A stretch of DNA of 64,000 bases, taken from positions 24,802 through 88,801 of the forward strand of contig MEHQ01002384.1 in assembly GCA_008828725.1 (NCBI GenBank), written 5' to 3'. Made by a program: the position numbers and the translations under genes. How positions within the stretch are numbered: position 1 is the stretch's first letter; each line of letters begins with the position of its first letter. Source of the DNA: Saccharina japonica. Taxonomy: Eukaryota; Sar; Phaeophyceae; Laminariales; Laminariaceae. Positions 62,516-64,000 of this stretch are shown piece after piece. Below the pieces are notes generated by a model. The model was not told the origin of the DNA, did not search any database, and saw nothing but the letters and a program-made list of their open reading frames with translations.

Positions 62516-62850
62516 GGGGGGGGGGGGGCCGGGGGGCGGGGGGGGGGGCGGGGGCGGGGGGGGGCGGGGGGGGCGGGGGCAGGGGCGCAAGTGGCACGAG
62601 GCTCTTTCTGTTGAGACAATACATTTTTCAGGAGGGGGGGGGGGGGGGGGCGGGGGCGGGGGGGGGCGGGGGGGGCGGGGGCAGGGGCGCAAGTGGCACG
62701 AGGCTCTTTCTGTTGAGACAATACATTTTTCAGGAGGGGGGGGGGGGGGGGGCGGGGGCGGGGGGGGGCGGGGGGGGCGGGGGCAGGGGCGCAAGTGGCA
62801 CGAGGCTCTTTCTGTTGAGACAATACATTTTTCAGGAGGGGGGGGGGGGT
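62505..62850 (+). repeat. 102-bp G-rich minisatellite, three units
   Basis: Each unit is about 55 bp of nearly pure G with single C residues, then 'gcaggggcgcaagtggcacg' and 'aggctctttctgttgagaca', 'atacatttttcagga'. 'cgcaag' occurs at about 62586, 62688 and 62790. Such a tract can form G-quadruplexes and is hard to sequence. Confidence 0.9.
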
Positions 62851-63209
62851 TCTGTTGTTCAAGACACGGATCGTTTCTGTGAGGGCAAGGTCATGTTCGT
62901 TCTGCTTGTGAAGACACGGCCCCTCTACTGTCAAGACGCGGCCCTTTTATGGTGTGCCGGAAGACTAGGCTCTCACAGCAGTTGGCGGAGGAGGCACCTT
63001 GTGCCGAGGCGCCCCGTACAAAGGGAGCCTTGACAATCAATAGAGCATTGGGCGCAAACGCGACGTAGCAAAGACTAAGACGAAAACAATAATCACACCT
63101 GCCCGCCGACCGATAAAACTGCGACTCCAAGTGAGCAGAAACGAACAACATATCGCTACAAAGACCTGAAGAACTTCATGACAATGCCCCCGCACCCTCC
63201 CCCCCCCCC

Positions 63210-63502
63210 NNNNNNNNNNNNNNNNNNNNNNNNNNNNNNNNNNNNNNNNNNNNNNNNNNNNNNNNNNNNNNNNNNNNNNNNNNNNNNNNNNNNNNNNNNN
63301 NNNNNNNNNNNNNNNNNNNNNNNNNNNNNNNNNNNNNNNNNNNNNNNNNNNNNNNNNNNNNNNNNNNNNNNNNNNNNNNNNNNNNNNNNNNNNNNNNNNN
63401 NNNNNNNNNNNNNNNNNNNNNNNNNNNNNNNNNNNNNNNNNNNNNNNNNNNNNNNNNNNNNNNNNNNNNNNNNNNNNNNNNNNNNNNNNNNNNNNNNNNN
63501 NN
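63210..63502. other. Assembly gap
   Basis: 293 unknown bases directly after a C-run, as expected where a homopolymer stopped sequencing. Confidence 1.
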
Positions 63503-64000
63503 CAGCCCAGCACCCGCGGCACGGGCGCGATCTTGGTCATGTCCGCATGGTTCCGCGCCCTTGCCCCCGATGAGCAGCTTCATGACGTGTTTGCCCTCGG
63601 TTCTTGCATCTCCCGAAGAGTTAGCACCATTTGGACGGCCGCCTTCGCCCCGCCATTGCTCGCCTTCGCCTTGGTCGTCTTGCGGGCGACGGCTGCGCGC
63701 CGCCGCTTCTTCCGACCTTCTCGCGGCGCTCTTCTTCGCCGGGTGGCACAGCTTTTTTCTGGACGCTCGTCTCTCGCTCGCGGTCTTCTTTCGCAGCCTT
63801 GCGCGTTCGCAGCCTCTTGTGTGCGCCGTCGCGCTTCGTGTGCGGACGCCCGGCCTTTTCTTGGCCCTTTCTTTGCGCGCGCTCGATGTCGTGTGCCGGT
63901 TTCTTTGGCAATTGCATTGGGGAAAAAGCCTCTCTCCGGGCGGCGAAAGCCGCCTGTCTGGGGTTGCTGTCGGCGTATTCCGAGCCCGGGGTGTCGTCTA
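63503..64000 (-). CDS. Basic coding-like region, frame unresolved
   Basis: GC-rich sequence in which minus-strand frames encode long Lys/Arg/Ala-rich stretches (KPAHDIERAQRKGQEKAGRP, KAAKEDRERETSVQKKAVPP). The plus strand has an open hydrophobic frame. A minus-strand reading with several basic clusters would suit a nuclear protein or the N-terminus of the HA-repeat gene. No domain is recognised, and the gap on one side and the window edge on the other prevent a call. Confidence 0.3.

Noticed and set aside
62468-62934. Proline- and glycine-rich ORFs across the G-rich minisatellite
   Set aside because: They are the three 102-bp units translated; the repeat explains them fully.

Overview
This is a repeat-rich stretch of a nuclear eukaryotic genome. 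The few recognisable host genes are split into short exons (50-460 nt) separated by introns of hundreds to thousands of bases. Introns have CTAAC-like branch points, pyrimidine tracts and GTRAGT-like donors. The repeat content, GC-rich coding exons and cysteine-rich secreted modules fit a stramenopile, most likely a brown alga of the Ectocarpus kind. That assignment is inference from gene style, not a database match. No prokaryotic operon, CRISPR array or intact rRNA or tRNA gene was seen.

Layout. 0-1.7 kb: 3' end of a non-LTR retrotransposon (+). 1.7-5.6 kb: short dispersed repeats, minisatellites and a foldback hairpin. 5.6-7.75 kb (-): two exons of an F-box/WD-repeat (FBXW5-type) gene whose splice junction rebuilds the family sequence exactly. 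7.8-15 kb: repeats, including a 276-bp hAT-like MITE with a perfect 8-bp target duplication, a tRNA-like sequence, an interstitial telomere-type repeat and an in-frame 213-bp tandem duplication. 15.2-28.3 kb: a transposon nest. A decayed Ty1/copia element (-) is joined head to head to a second copia 3' half (+), so two LTRs face outward. A LINE reverse-transcriptase fragment and a satellite follow. Then 3.79 kb of the nest is repeated almost exactly (19805-23592 and 24526-28316).

29.76-38.72 kb (+): a multi-exon gene for a secreted protein with a signal peptide, four cysteine-rich modules on separate exons, a beta-sandwich (F5/8-type-C-like) domain on three exons and a probable laminin-G/concanavalin-like end. 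Its introns carry several MITEs; one sits exactly at a 5' splice site. 42.0-51.8 kb: a 9.75-kb inverted-repeat structure whose arms are tandem arrays of about 220 bp and whose core holds about 16 units of a 270-275-bp satellite. It resembles a giant foldback element.

54.88-62.31 kb (-): a gene built from repeated helicase-associated-type modules, each split over two exons, ending in an Ala/Ser/Gly-rich tail. It has a duplicated pseudo-exon and an apparent one-base frameshift. One unidentified plus-strand exon (58848-59042) lies in its long intron. The window ends with GC minisatellites, a 293-base gap and a basic coding-like stretch. The only functional link between genes is architectural: module-by-exon duplication in two of them. 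At least six short transposon families recur across the window, and two of them are flanked by poly-C/poly-G runs.
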